Below are positions 1 through 12,290 of a stretch of 64,000 nt of DNA, in pieces. The DNA is taken from the NCBI RefSeq assembly GCF_022346945.1, contig NZ_JAKRNI010000016.1, forward strand, positions 1-64,000, in the 5' to 3' direction. A program made the translations under genes and the position numbers. The notes beneath the pieces were generated by a model. That model ran no database searches and was not told the DNA's origin. It saw only the letters and a list, made by a program, of their open reading frames with translations. The DNA is from Microbacterium sp. ACRRU (GTDB taxonomy: Bacteria; Actinomycetota; Actinomycetes; Actinomycetales; Microbacteriaceae). Every line of letters begins with the position of its first letter. The first letter of the stretch is position 1.

Positions 1-371
1 AACTGACTATCCAGATGCCAACCCCAAAAGGGTTGGACTTTGATCCAAAGGAATTCTCACCAGACCCGAAGGCCCGACGAGGAAAAAATTGGCATTTGAC
101 AAGTGCACGCTGTTGAGTTCTCAAGGAACGGACGCACCCACAGAACCAGCCCAAAAGACCGTACCCATGAGGCAACTTCACTACCTTATGGCCACACGAA
201 CACGTCCCAAACACAGCGAACCAGAGGTTCAGTCATGGAGGACAAGTGCCGAGTGGCGAATCCCTATCGTAGACCAGGAAGCCGAAGCTCACAAGTTCTG
301 ATCGGGGTGGTTCACCGCTTGAGAGGACGCGGGGCCTTCCGGCCGCTCCGCTCTCCCCTGTGGGGCGAACA
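1..371 (-). other. 5' leader of a 16S-23S-5S rRNA operon (partial)
   Basis: This non-coding stretch reads leftward and looks like the transcribed leader before a 16S rRNA gene that lies beyond position 1. On the minus strand it carries TTGAGAACTCAAC (112-124), a sequence typical of actinobacterial rRNA leaders near the antitermination boxA region, then a T-rich stretch and short hairpin-forming sequences down to the edge. No 16S sequence is reached. The identification is by resemblance to known leaders; the absence of a believable CDS and the two promoters upstream agree with it. Confidence 0.75.
266..294 (-). promoter_or_regulatory. rRNA operon promoter P2
   Basis: On the minus strand, TTGTGA (294-289), a 17-nt spacer and TACGAT (271-266) form a second promoter about 110 bp downstream of P1. 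Tandem promoters are usual for rRNA operons. Confidence 0.5.
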
Positions 372-377
372 AGTAAT

Positions 378-407
378 AAGTTACGCGGATCCCACCCATC
401 CGTCCAA
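378..407 (-). promoter_or_regulatory. rRNA operon promoter P1
   Basis: On the minus strand, TTGGAC (407-402) and TAACTT (383-378) are separated by 18 nt, a good housekeeping-sigma promoter. Transcription would start near 371 and run into the rRNA leader. Confidence 0.6.
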
Positions 408-461
408 TCCACCCCACACCCCGGGCGTGTCGCACACCCCCACCCGCGGAAACACGCGGAA

Positions 462-1235
462 CTAGCGTCGACGGCGCACCTGAATGACGAGGGCGAGCGC
501 GACGGTGGCGACGGCCCAGGCGGTCGCGACCTTGGTCAGGACTCCGTAGATCACGTGGGTGGGGGTGAAGTCCGCGTCGAACCCGCCACTCACCGCGAGA
601 GCGAGGCCGCTGGCCAGCAGAAGCGCACAGGGCAGCGAGATCCACCACACCACCCGCACGACACCCGGCACGGACCGCACGATCGGCGTCGGCGATCGTC
701 GGACCAGCCACACCACCGCGAACACGAAGATCACCAGCAGCCCGAAGGCGCTCGACGCGTGCTGCAGCCACTTCACCGCCGGGAGCGGTCCCCACGATTG
801 TTCGAGGACAGGAAAGAGTCGGACGCCCGCTCGCCCCTCGTGCGTGAGGAGATCCCAGGCGATGTGCGTGGCCACACCGAGAACGAGGGACACCACAAGC
901 CACACACGGGCGGAGGCTCCCGCCCCAATCGTTTCCCGCAACGCAGCCGAGGCGCCGGCATCCCACTGCTCCGGCAGACGCGCCGCGACGGGGAGCGGGG
1001 CGAGCTCGCGCGCCGCGGGGCGGAGGGCACACCGCCACACCAGCAGCAACCCGAAGGCCACGATCGTCGTCACCGGAAGCCACATCGGGTTGTGCGTCAT
1101 CGTGTAATCGGGAACCATGCCGCGAACGAAGAGAGGCAGGTCGGGGGTCATCGCCCCCACGGCGACGGCCGCCGGCACCAGCCGCGTGCGCACGAAGGGA
1201 AGTGCGACGACGGCATGGCTTGGCGTGAAGGGCAT
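462..1235 (-). CDS. DUF4184 family integral membrane protein
   Basis: A 257-residue hydrophobic protein with several predicted membrane segments, beginning MPFTPSHAVVALPF, the N-terminal motif of the DUF4184 family. The function of this family is not established. The start codon overlaps the tyrS stop (TGATG), so it is probably translationally coupled to tyrS and made from the same mRNA. It ends shortly before the divergently placed rRNA promoter region. Family assignment is fairly firm; no role can be given from the sequence. Confidence 0.8.
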   Translation of the reverse strand: MPFTPSHAVVALPFVRTRLVPAAVAVGAMTPDLPLFVRGMVPDYTMTHNPMWLPVTTIVAFGLLLVWRCALRPAARELAPLPVAARLPEQWDAGASAALRETIGAGASARVWLVVSLVLGVATHIAWDLLTHEGRAGVRLFPVLEQSWGPLPAVKWLQHASSAFGLLVIFVFAVVWLVRRSPTPIVRSVPGVVRVVWWISLPCALLLASGLALAVSGGFDADFTPTHVIYGVLTKVATAWAVATVALALVIQVRRRR

Positions 1236-2548
1236 CAGCCGAGGAACACTCCGGCGAGCGTCTTCTTGCCCCGCCGGAGGACGGAGACGCCTCCGGGCAG
1301 CGACCCTCGCACGACCGTGTCGTCGGCGGTCACCTTGGCGCCGTCGAGGGACACTCCCCCCTGGGCAATCGCTCGCCGGGCTTCGCTCGAACTGCTGACG
1401 AGGCCCGTCGCCGTCAGCGCCTCCACCACCGTCGCGCCGGGAGCCACAGCGGCGTGCGGCAGTTCGTCGAGCGCGCTGCGCAGGACCGCGGCATCAAGGG
1501 CCGTCAGATCACCCTGCCCGAACAGCGCCTCCGTGGCGGCGATGACGGCCTCGGTGGCCTCAGAGCCGTGGACGGTGGTCACCACCTCGCGCGCCAGCCT
1601 CTTCTGCGCGGCCCGCCGGAAGGGTTCCTCGGCAACCCGTCGGGAGTACTCGTCGATCTCTGCCCGCGTGAGGAACGTGAACACCTTCAGCCGGTCGATG
1701 ACATCGCGGTCGTCGGTGTTGAGCCAGAACTGGTACATCGTCCACGGGCTGCACATCTCGGCATCCAGCCAGATCGCGTTGCCCTCGCTCTTGCCGAACT
1801 TCGTCCCGTCGCTGTTCGTGATCAACGGCGTGCCGATGGCATGCACCGAGACGCCCTCGACGCGGCGCACCAGATCGGTGCCGCTGGTGAGGTTGCCCCA
1901 CTGGTCGCTCCCCCCGGTCTGCAGCACGCACCCGTAGGCGCGGTACAGCTCGAGGTAGTCCATGCCCTGGAGGATCTGGTAGCTGAACTCGGTGTAACTG
2001 ATGCCCGCCTCGGAGTTCAGGCGCGCGCTGACGGCATCCTTCTTCAGCATCGTGCCGACGCGGAAATGCTTGCCGATCTCGCGGAGGAAGTCGATGGCGC
2101 TCAGCGGCGCGGTCCAGTCGAGATTGTTGACCATCCGCGCGGCATTGTCGCCCTCGAAGGTCAGGAACCGCTCCACCTGCGCGCGGAGGCGGTCGACCCA
2201 CGCCGCCACGGTCTCGGGAGTGTTGAGCGTGCGCTCGGCGGTCGGACGCGGGTCACCGATCAGGCCCGTGGAACCTCCGACGAGGCCGAGCGGCCGATGA
2301 CCGGCCAGCTGGAGCCGACGCATCGTCAGCAACTGGACCAGGTTCCCGAGGTGCAAGCTCGGCGCCGTCGGGTCGAAGCCGCAGTAGAAGACGATCGGCG
2401 GCCCTGACAACAGGTCGCGCAGCTCGTCCTGATCGGTCGAGACGTGAATCAGTCCGCGCCAGACCAGCTCGTCCCACACCGACGCGAACGTCGGATCGTT
2501 CACGGGATCGAGGGCACGAACGGAGGCATCGTCGATGGGCGTGGACAC
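1235..2548 (-). CDS. tyrS: tyrosine--tRNA ligase
   Basis: Class I aminoacyl-tRNA synthetase that charges tRNA(Tyr). The 437-residue length is normal. The HIGH-type motif appears as PSLHLGNL (residues about 63-70) and the KMSKS-type loop as KFGKSEGN (about 235). The C-terminal part resembles an S4-like RNA-binding domain (QGGVSLDGAKV). The start is GTG at 2548, chosen because a TAGCCT hexamer sits exactly 6 nt upstream, which predicts a leaderless mRNA. DUF4184 follows with overlapping stop and start. Confidence 0.97.
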   Translation of the reverse strand: MSTPIDDASVRALDPVNDPTFASVWDELVWRGLIHVSTDQDELRDLLSGPPIVFYCGFDPTAPSLHLGNLVQLLTMRRLQLAGHRPLGLVGGSTGLIGDPRPTAERTLNTPETVAAWVDRLRAQVERFLTFEGDNAARMVNNLDWTAPLSAIDFLREIGKHFRVGTMLKKDAVSARLNSEAGISYTEFSYQILQGMDYLELYRAYGCVLQTGGSDQWGNLTSGTDLVRRVEGVSVHAIGTPLITNSDGTKFGKSEGNAIWLDAEMCSPWTMYQFWLNTDDRDVIDRLKVFTFLTRAEIDEYSRRVAEEPFRRAAQKRLAREVVTTVHGSEATEAVIAATEALFGQGDLTALDAAVLRSALDELPHAAVAPGATVVEALTATGLVSSSSEARRAIAQGGVSLDGAKVTADDTVVRGSLPGGVSVLRRGKKTLAGVFLG

Positions 2549-2554
2549 CTTCTC

Positions 2555-2560
2555 AGGCTA
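2555..2560 (-). promoter_or_regulatory. -10 element of tyrS (leaderless type)
   Basis: TAGCCT on the minus strand, then 6 nt, then the GTG of tyrS. It lies in the gap between tyrS and the upstream membrane-protein gene. Confidence 0.6.
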
Positions 2561-2597
2561 TCAGCGGCGGCGGGTGAGCCCGGATGCCGAGGGCTGT

Positions 2598-3311
2598 TCA
2601 CCCGCCCTGCACTCCCCACCAGACGACGAATGCCGCGGCCAGTGCTGTCACCCAGCTGACGAGACTGCCGATGAGGAAGTACTCGGCTCGATCGCCGCCT
2701 TCGCCGTCACGCGAGATCTCGGGAAAGCGGACGATCCCTTTCGCCGCGAGCACCGCGGCCAGAAGCGTGTACGCGCCCGCCAGGGTCAGGGCGAACACGA
2801 GGATGCGTTCGAGAGGGCCGATGAGCCGTCCGCCCTTCAGGGTGGTCGGTGCGTCACCCGACGTCGGGAGAACTCGCTCCCCCATCTCGGCCCTCAGAGC
2901 GATCCGGACGACGGCGTTACCGGATTCCAGAAGGAACAGCACGCAGCCGGCGACCAGCAGAACGACGTCGAGAGACACCTCCGCGCGGGGGCCGTAGGCG
3001 TCCCACACCGCGCCCAGGATGCCCGGTCGCGCGCGTGCCGGCGCGGCGACCACGCATGCGGCGACGGCCGCTCCGAGCAGGCCGACCGGCCAGAGCCCCG
3101 TCCGCGCCGAGCCGGCCTCCGGCACCAGCCACGTCCAGATCGCCGCGACGGCGACCGCGAGGATGCCGGCGACGACGGCATCCGCTCCGATCGACAGCGC
3201 CACGAGCGCGATGCCCGCCACCGCGAAGGCGACCGCGCGGCGGCGGAGGATCAGGCGACGCACGAGGTCGACCCCGCCGACGGCCAGCAGAAGCAGGCCC
3301 GCCGCGATCAC
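2598..3311 (-). CDS. integral membrane protein coupled to SatD-like regulator
   Basis: A 237-residue protein with about six hydrophobic segments and no catalytic motif I can recognise. The GTG at 3311 is chosen because it overlaps the stop of the SatD-like gene as GTGA; a longer in-frame start at 3446 would lie well inside that gene and adds only an Arg-rich, implausible N-terminus. The arrangement implies translational coupling, so it probably acts together with, or under control of, the SatD-like protein. It does not look like the DUF3307 partner that accompanies SatD in some Firmicutes. Function unknown. Confidence 0.7.
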   Translation of the reverse strand: MIAAGLLLLAVGGVDLVRRLILRRRAVAFAVAGIALVALSIGADAVVAGILAVAVAAIWTWLVPEAGSARTGLWPVGLLGAAVAACVVAAPARARPGILGAVWDAYGPRAEVSLDVVLLVAGCVLFLLESGNAVVRIALRAEMGERVLPTSGDAPTTLKGGRLIGPLERILVFALTLAGAYTLLAAVLAAKGIVRFPEISRDGEGGDRAEYFLIGSLVSWVTALAAAFVVWWGVQGG

Positions 3312-3955
3312 GGGGTGGCTCCCGCTCGGAGGGCGAAGAACCCCTCGACCACGGCGGCGGAACCGGCGGATGCCAAGGCCTGAGACACCGCGGATTGCGT
3401 GACGCCCTCGTCGGCGGCCAGATCGCGCTGCGATCGACCGACGCATCGCCCGTACGTCAGGCGACGCGTCCGCTCGCTCATCGACGACACCAGCTGATCA
3501 CGCGCCAGCGCATAGGCGTTCGCGAGAGCGATGCTCTGCCTCGTCGACGCATCGGCGGTCGGGGCGCTCTCGAACCATGTCCGTGCCAGCGGGGCGATCC
3601 GCTGCTGCATCGTCTCCACTCGCTCGATCGCTGCTCTCGCCGCCCACCACCCGGGCCCCTCGGGAATCACCCGGTCACCCAGCTCGACCGGTCGGACCTC
3701 GCCGACGCCCACCCCGAACCGGCAGTCGACGCCGTCGGGCAGAGCCAGGCGGATGAGCAGGATCGACGCCGCCGCGTCCGCCATGCTGTCGTATTCGGCT
3801 TGGAGCTCGTCGCCGACGACGGCCGTCAGCGGCACGATCGCCAAGGGCGCGTCGCGTTCGACGCGGGTGATCGCCGACGCGATGGCGCGCTGCGCTCCCG
3901 CACGGTCGTCCAGCTCGCGCGAGCGGACGATATCGGCGATGACGACGGCGACCAT
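3308..3955 (-). CDS. SatD family protein with C-terminal helix-turn-helix
   Basis: A 215-residue SatD-type protein starting MVAVVIADIVRSREL. The C-terminal part (about residues 165-200, RSQRDLAADEGVTQSAVSQA) reads as a helix-turn-helix, so DNA binding is likely. The biochemical role of the family is poorly known; it was named from a streptococcal acid-tolerance operon. The ATG at 3955 follows TACACT by 6 nt and has no Shine-Dalgarno, so the mRNA is predicted leaderless. AT-rich repeats of CTTAT/ATAAG just upstream suggest an operator for autoregulation. The membrane-protein gene downstream overlaps its stop. Confidence 0.75.
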   Translation of the reverse strand: MVAVVIADIVRSRELDDRAGAQRAIASAITRVERDAPLAIVPLTAVVGDELQAEYDSMADAAASILLIRLALPDGVDCRFGVGVGEVRPVELGDRVIPEGPGWWAARAAIERVETMQQRIAPLARTWFESAPTADASTRQSIALANAYALARDQLVSSMSERTRRLTYGRCVGRSQRDLAADEGVTQSAVSQALASAGSAAVVEGFFALRAGATP

Positions 3956-3961
3956 GCGATC

Positions 3962-3967
3962 AGTGTA
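3962..3967 (-). promoter_or_regulatory. -10 element of satD-like gene (leaderless type)
   Basis: TACACT on the minus strand, 6 nt before the ATG at 3955. The -35 region falls in the AT-rich repeat block at 3971-4004. Confidence 0.5.
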
Positions 3968-3970
3968 TGA

Positions 3971-9675
<5,705 letters not shown>

Positions 9676-9679
<4 letters not shown>

Positions 9680-10833
9680 GAGGAGTAGGCGCTGTTCTCG
9701 TGGACGTAGTCGTGCGTGAGGTCGTTCGTGCGGATGGTGGCTGTGGCCTCGCCGACGCGCAGGTCGACGACGAGGTCGGTGGCGCGAGGGGACAGGTCGA
9801 CCTCCTCGCGGGGACGGTCCGGACCGCCCGCGGTGCACACGCGCACGCCGTTCATCCACACGTCGACGTCGTAGGGGTCGAAGGCGGCATCCGTCGTACC
9901 GATCGCCGCGAGGACGCGACCCCAGTTCGGGTCATTGCCGAAGATGGCCGCCTTGAAGAGGTTGTTCCGGGCGATCGACCGCCCCACCTCGACGGCGTCA
10001 TCCTCGGACGCCGCCCCCACGACGCGGATCGTGATGTCGTGGCTCGCGCCCTCGGCGTCGCCCTGCAACTGCGCGGCAAGGTCGTCGCACACCGCGGTCA
10101 GCGCGGCGGTGAAGTCGTCGGCATCCACGCGGATGCCGCTGGCGCCGCTGGCCATCAGTGTCACCTGGTCGTTCGTCGACATGCAGCCGTCGGAGTCGAG
10201 GCGATCGAAGCTCACCCGCGTCGCGGCACGGAGGGCCGCATCGGCCGCGGCAGCGTCGAGGACCGCGTCGGTGGTGAGGACGACGAGCATCGTCGCCAGG
10301 CCGGGCGCGAGCATCCCGGCACCCTTGGCCATTCCGCCGATGCTCCACCCCTCACCGCGGTGCTCGGCGCGCTTCGGGCGGGAATCGGTGGTCATGATCG
10401 CCAGCGAAGCGTCGTCACCACCGTCCGCGGAGAGCGCCGCGACACCCTTCTCCACGCCGTCGAGCACCTTGGCGCGGAAGACCTCATCGCCCGTGCCGAT
10501 CAACCCCGTCGAGCAGACGACGACATCGCCCGCCCCCACGCCGAGGAGTTCCGCCGCACGTTCGGCGGTCTGGTGCGTGGTCTGGAATCCGAACGATCCG
10601 GTGAAGCAGTTCGCCCCACCGGAGTTGAGGACGACCGCCTCGACCACGCCGTCGCGGACGACCTGCTCCGACCACAGGATGGGATTCGCCTTCGCGCGGT
10701 TGGAGGTGAAGACGGCGGCTCCGACCTTGAGCGGACCACGATTGACCACGACGGCGACATCGCGGGCGCCGGTGGACTTCAGTCCGACGGCGACGCCGGC
10801 CGCTTCGAAACCTGCGGGGACGGTCACGCTCAC
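9676..10833 (-). CDS. argJ: bifunctional glutamate N-acetyltransferase / ornithine acetyltransferase
   Basis: Transfers the acetyl group from acetylornithine to glutamate and so recycles acetate in the cyclic arginine pathway. The 385-residue precursor contains the self-cleavage motif [13 protein letters not shown] (cut expected between Ala and Thr), which makes alpha and beta chains. The GTG at 10833 is chosen because it forms a GTGA overlap with the argC stop. Its presence explains why no argE is needed in this cluster; whether it is fully bifunctional is inferred from family practice. Confidence 0.95.
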
Positions 10834-11879
10834 GGGGCGACTCCGTTCATCGGAAGCGCGGTCGTCTCGGGGATGCCCCGCGCGATGTTCATGGACTGCA
10901 CCGCAGCGCCCGCGGTGCCCTTCACCAGATTGTCGACGGCCGCGACGACCACGACGCGGTTCGCCGCGCGGTCGATCGCCAGCCCGAGGGACGCCACGTT
11001 CGCACCCAGCACATCGGCCGTGCGGGGGAACACCCCCGCGGGGAGCAGTTCCACGAAGGGTTCGCCGGCATACGCGCTCTCCCACGCGGCGCGGATCTCG
11101 GCATCCGTGGCCCCGTCCCGGATGGGCGCAGACGAGGTCGCGAGGATGCCGCGCGCCATGGGAACGAGCACGGGGGTGAAGGAGATCCGGATGCCGTCGA
11201 CCGGTGCCCCGGCGGCGGCGAGCGCCTGCCGGATCTCGGGGATATGCCGGTGGGTGCCGCCCACGGCGTACGGATTGGCGGTGCCGAGGATCTCACTCGC
11301 GAGAAGGTTGGTCTTCGCTGCCTTGCCCGCACCGCTCGGACCCACCGCGAGCACCGAGACGATGTCGCCCGGGTCGATCACCCCTGCCGCCACACCCGGC
11401 GCGAACGAGAGCGACACCGTCGAGGCGTTGCAGCCCGGGGCGGCGATGCGGGTCGCCGCCCGAAGAATGTCGCGCTGCTTCCCTGTCCCCACGGGGAGCT
11501 CCGGGACGCCGTAGGCCCACGGCTCGGCGTGGTCTCCACCGTAGAACGCCGCCCAATCCGCGGACGAGACGAGCCGGTGATCTGCGCCCGCGTCGATGAC
11601 GAGCGGCGCGTCACCCAGCGCCTCGGTGTACGCCGCCGACTGTCCGTGCGGCAGCGCGAGGAACACCACGTCGTGGCCGGCCAGCACCTCCGGAGTGGTC
11701 GGCTGCAGCTCGAGGTGAGCGAGCGAGCGCAGGTGCGGCTGGTGAGAGATCAGCGACTGTCCGGCGCTGGAGTGCGCGGTGACGGTGCGGATCTCGACGT
11801 CGGGATGGTCGGCGAGCAGGCGAAGGATCTCGCCGCCCGCATAGCCGGAGGCGCCGGAGACGGCGACCGAGAGGGTCAT
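10830..11879 (-). CDS. argC: N-acetyl-gamma-glutamyl-phosphate reductase
   Basis: NADPH-dependent third step of arginine synthesis. The 349-residue protein begins with the nucleotide-binding GASGYAGGE and has the catalytic cysteine in AAPGCNAS (about residue 145). The ATG at 11879 is preceded by AAGGTGG. It is the first enzyme gene of argCJBDF. Upstream lie an 82-nt gap and then a 31-codon arginine-rich leader ORF with its own promoter, so expression may depend on arginyl-tRNA supply. Confidence 0.97.
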   Translation of the reverse strand: MTLSVAVSGASGYAGGEILRLLADHPDVEIRTVTAHSSAGQSLISHQPHLRSLAHLELQPTTPEVLAGHDVVFLALPHGQSAAYTEALGDAPLVIDAGADHRLVSSADWAAFYGGDHAEPWAYGVPELPVGTGKQRDILRAATRIAAPGCNASTVSLSFAPGVAAGVIDPGDIVSVLAVGPSGAGKAAKTNLLASEILGTANPYAVGGTHRHIPEIRQALAAAGAPVDGIRISFTPVLVPMARGILATSSAPIRDGATDAEIRAAWESAYAGEPFVELLPAGVFPRTADVLGANVASLGLAIDRAANRVVVVAAVDNLVKGTAGAAVQSMNIARGIPETTALPMNGVAP

Positions 11880-11961
11880 GGATCCACCTTAGGAGTCGGG
11901 GCTGTGGCTGGAATCAGCGCGAACCGGGGCGGCGACGCCCGCATGCCCGACCGACGGCGGG

Positions 11962-12057
11962 TTACGAGGTCGCCGAAACTCGGCGTGCGACCCGACGTCG
12001 ACGCACGGCAACGGTGCTCACGGAGAGCTCCTCGTTGCGAACGACGATCGACGACAT
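11962..12057 (-). CDS. putative arginine-rich leader peptide of the arg operon
   Basis: A 31-codon ORF, ATG at 12057 to TAA at 11962, upstream of argC. The end of the peptide reads VAVRRRRVARRVSATS: six Arg codons within eight positions' reach, four of them consecutive (CGT, CGA, CGT, CGG), then CGC and CGA. TACTCT stands exactly 6 nt before the ATG, as in 18 other starts of this window, so it should be translated from a leaderless mRNA. An alternative internal GTG at 12021 has GAGGAG 6 nt upstream and would give 19 residues. A hairpin overlaps codons just after the Arg run. Leader-peptide control by arginine is an inference; the ORF, promoter and codon run are seen. Confidence 0.6.
   Translation of the reverse strand: MSSIVVRNEELSVSTVAVRRRRVARRVSATS
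11971..11985 (-). promoter_or_regulatory. hairpin at the end of the arg leader ORF
   Basis: CGCCGA and TCGGCG form a perfect 6-bp stem with a 3-nt loop, beginning at the last Arg codons of the leader ORF. A ribosome stalled on the Arg run would cover or disturb it. GTGCG and CGCAC around the Arg run offer an alternative stem. No T tract follows, so simple intrinsic attenuation is not shown. Confidence 0.35.
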
Positions 12058-12063
12058 TCCGCG

Positions 12064-12093
12064 AGAGTATCGGCCCGGCGTGGACGGGAGCAA
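12064..12093 (-). promoter_or_regulatory. predicted promoter of the arg operon
   Basis: On the minus strand, TTGCTC (12093-12088), an 18-nt spacer and TACTCT (12069-12064). The -10 is followed by 6 nt and the ATG of the leader ORF, so transcription should begin at or next to that ATG. I see no clear ARG-box palindrome nearby. Confidence 0.5.
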
Positions 12094-12156
12094 ATCCGAC
12101 GCGCGGTTGCGCGCGGACGACGCCGGCGCGGCAAGCCTCAAAGTGTTCTTTCAGCC

Positions 12157-12176
12157 TGTCCCCCATTTGGGGGACA
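12157..12176. promoter_or_regulatory. 20-bp perfect palindrome, candidate operator
   Basis: TGTCCCCC and GGGGGACA, 8-bp arms around ATTT, followed by another GTGGGGG at 12179-12185. The G/C-run half-sites look like a dimeric regulator site (for example a LuxR-type response regulator). It lies about 65 bp upstream of the arg promoter and just before a TATGCT hexamer on the plus strand, so it could serve either direction. Confidence 0.4.
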
Positions 12177-12246
12177 AAGTGGGGGTATGCTGTTCGCACC
12201 TGCCCTCATCTCCGGCCACTTCCGACTGCCCCCTCGCCGGCGATGA

Positions 12247-12280
12247 GGGCAGGCGCATGTCCGTCGACGAGCGCCTGCCC
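12247..12280 (-). terminator. hairpin after pheT, with a competing stem
   Basis: GGGCAGGCGC and GCGCCTGCCC form a perfect 10-bp stem about 10 nt after the pheT stop, without a T run. The left arm can instead pair with CCTGCCCTCATC at 12199-12210 (12 bp, perfect), so two exclusive hairpins are possible. Confidence 0.5.
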
Positions 12281-12290
12281 CTGCCTGGAC

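Noticed and set aside
360..1937. A 525-codon plus-strand frame opposite DUF4184 and tyrS
   Set aside because: Opposite two recognised genes and running out of the rRNA promoter region; composition is that of an antisense shadow.
11876..12199. A 107-codon minus-strand frame in the argC upstream gap
   Set aside because: It is in another frame from the Arg-rich leader ORF, has no ribosome site, no leaderless -10 and no similarity I can see.
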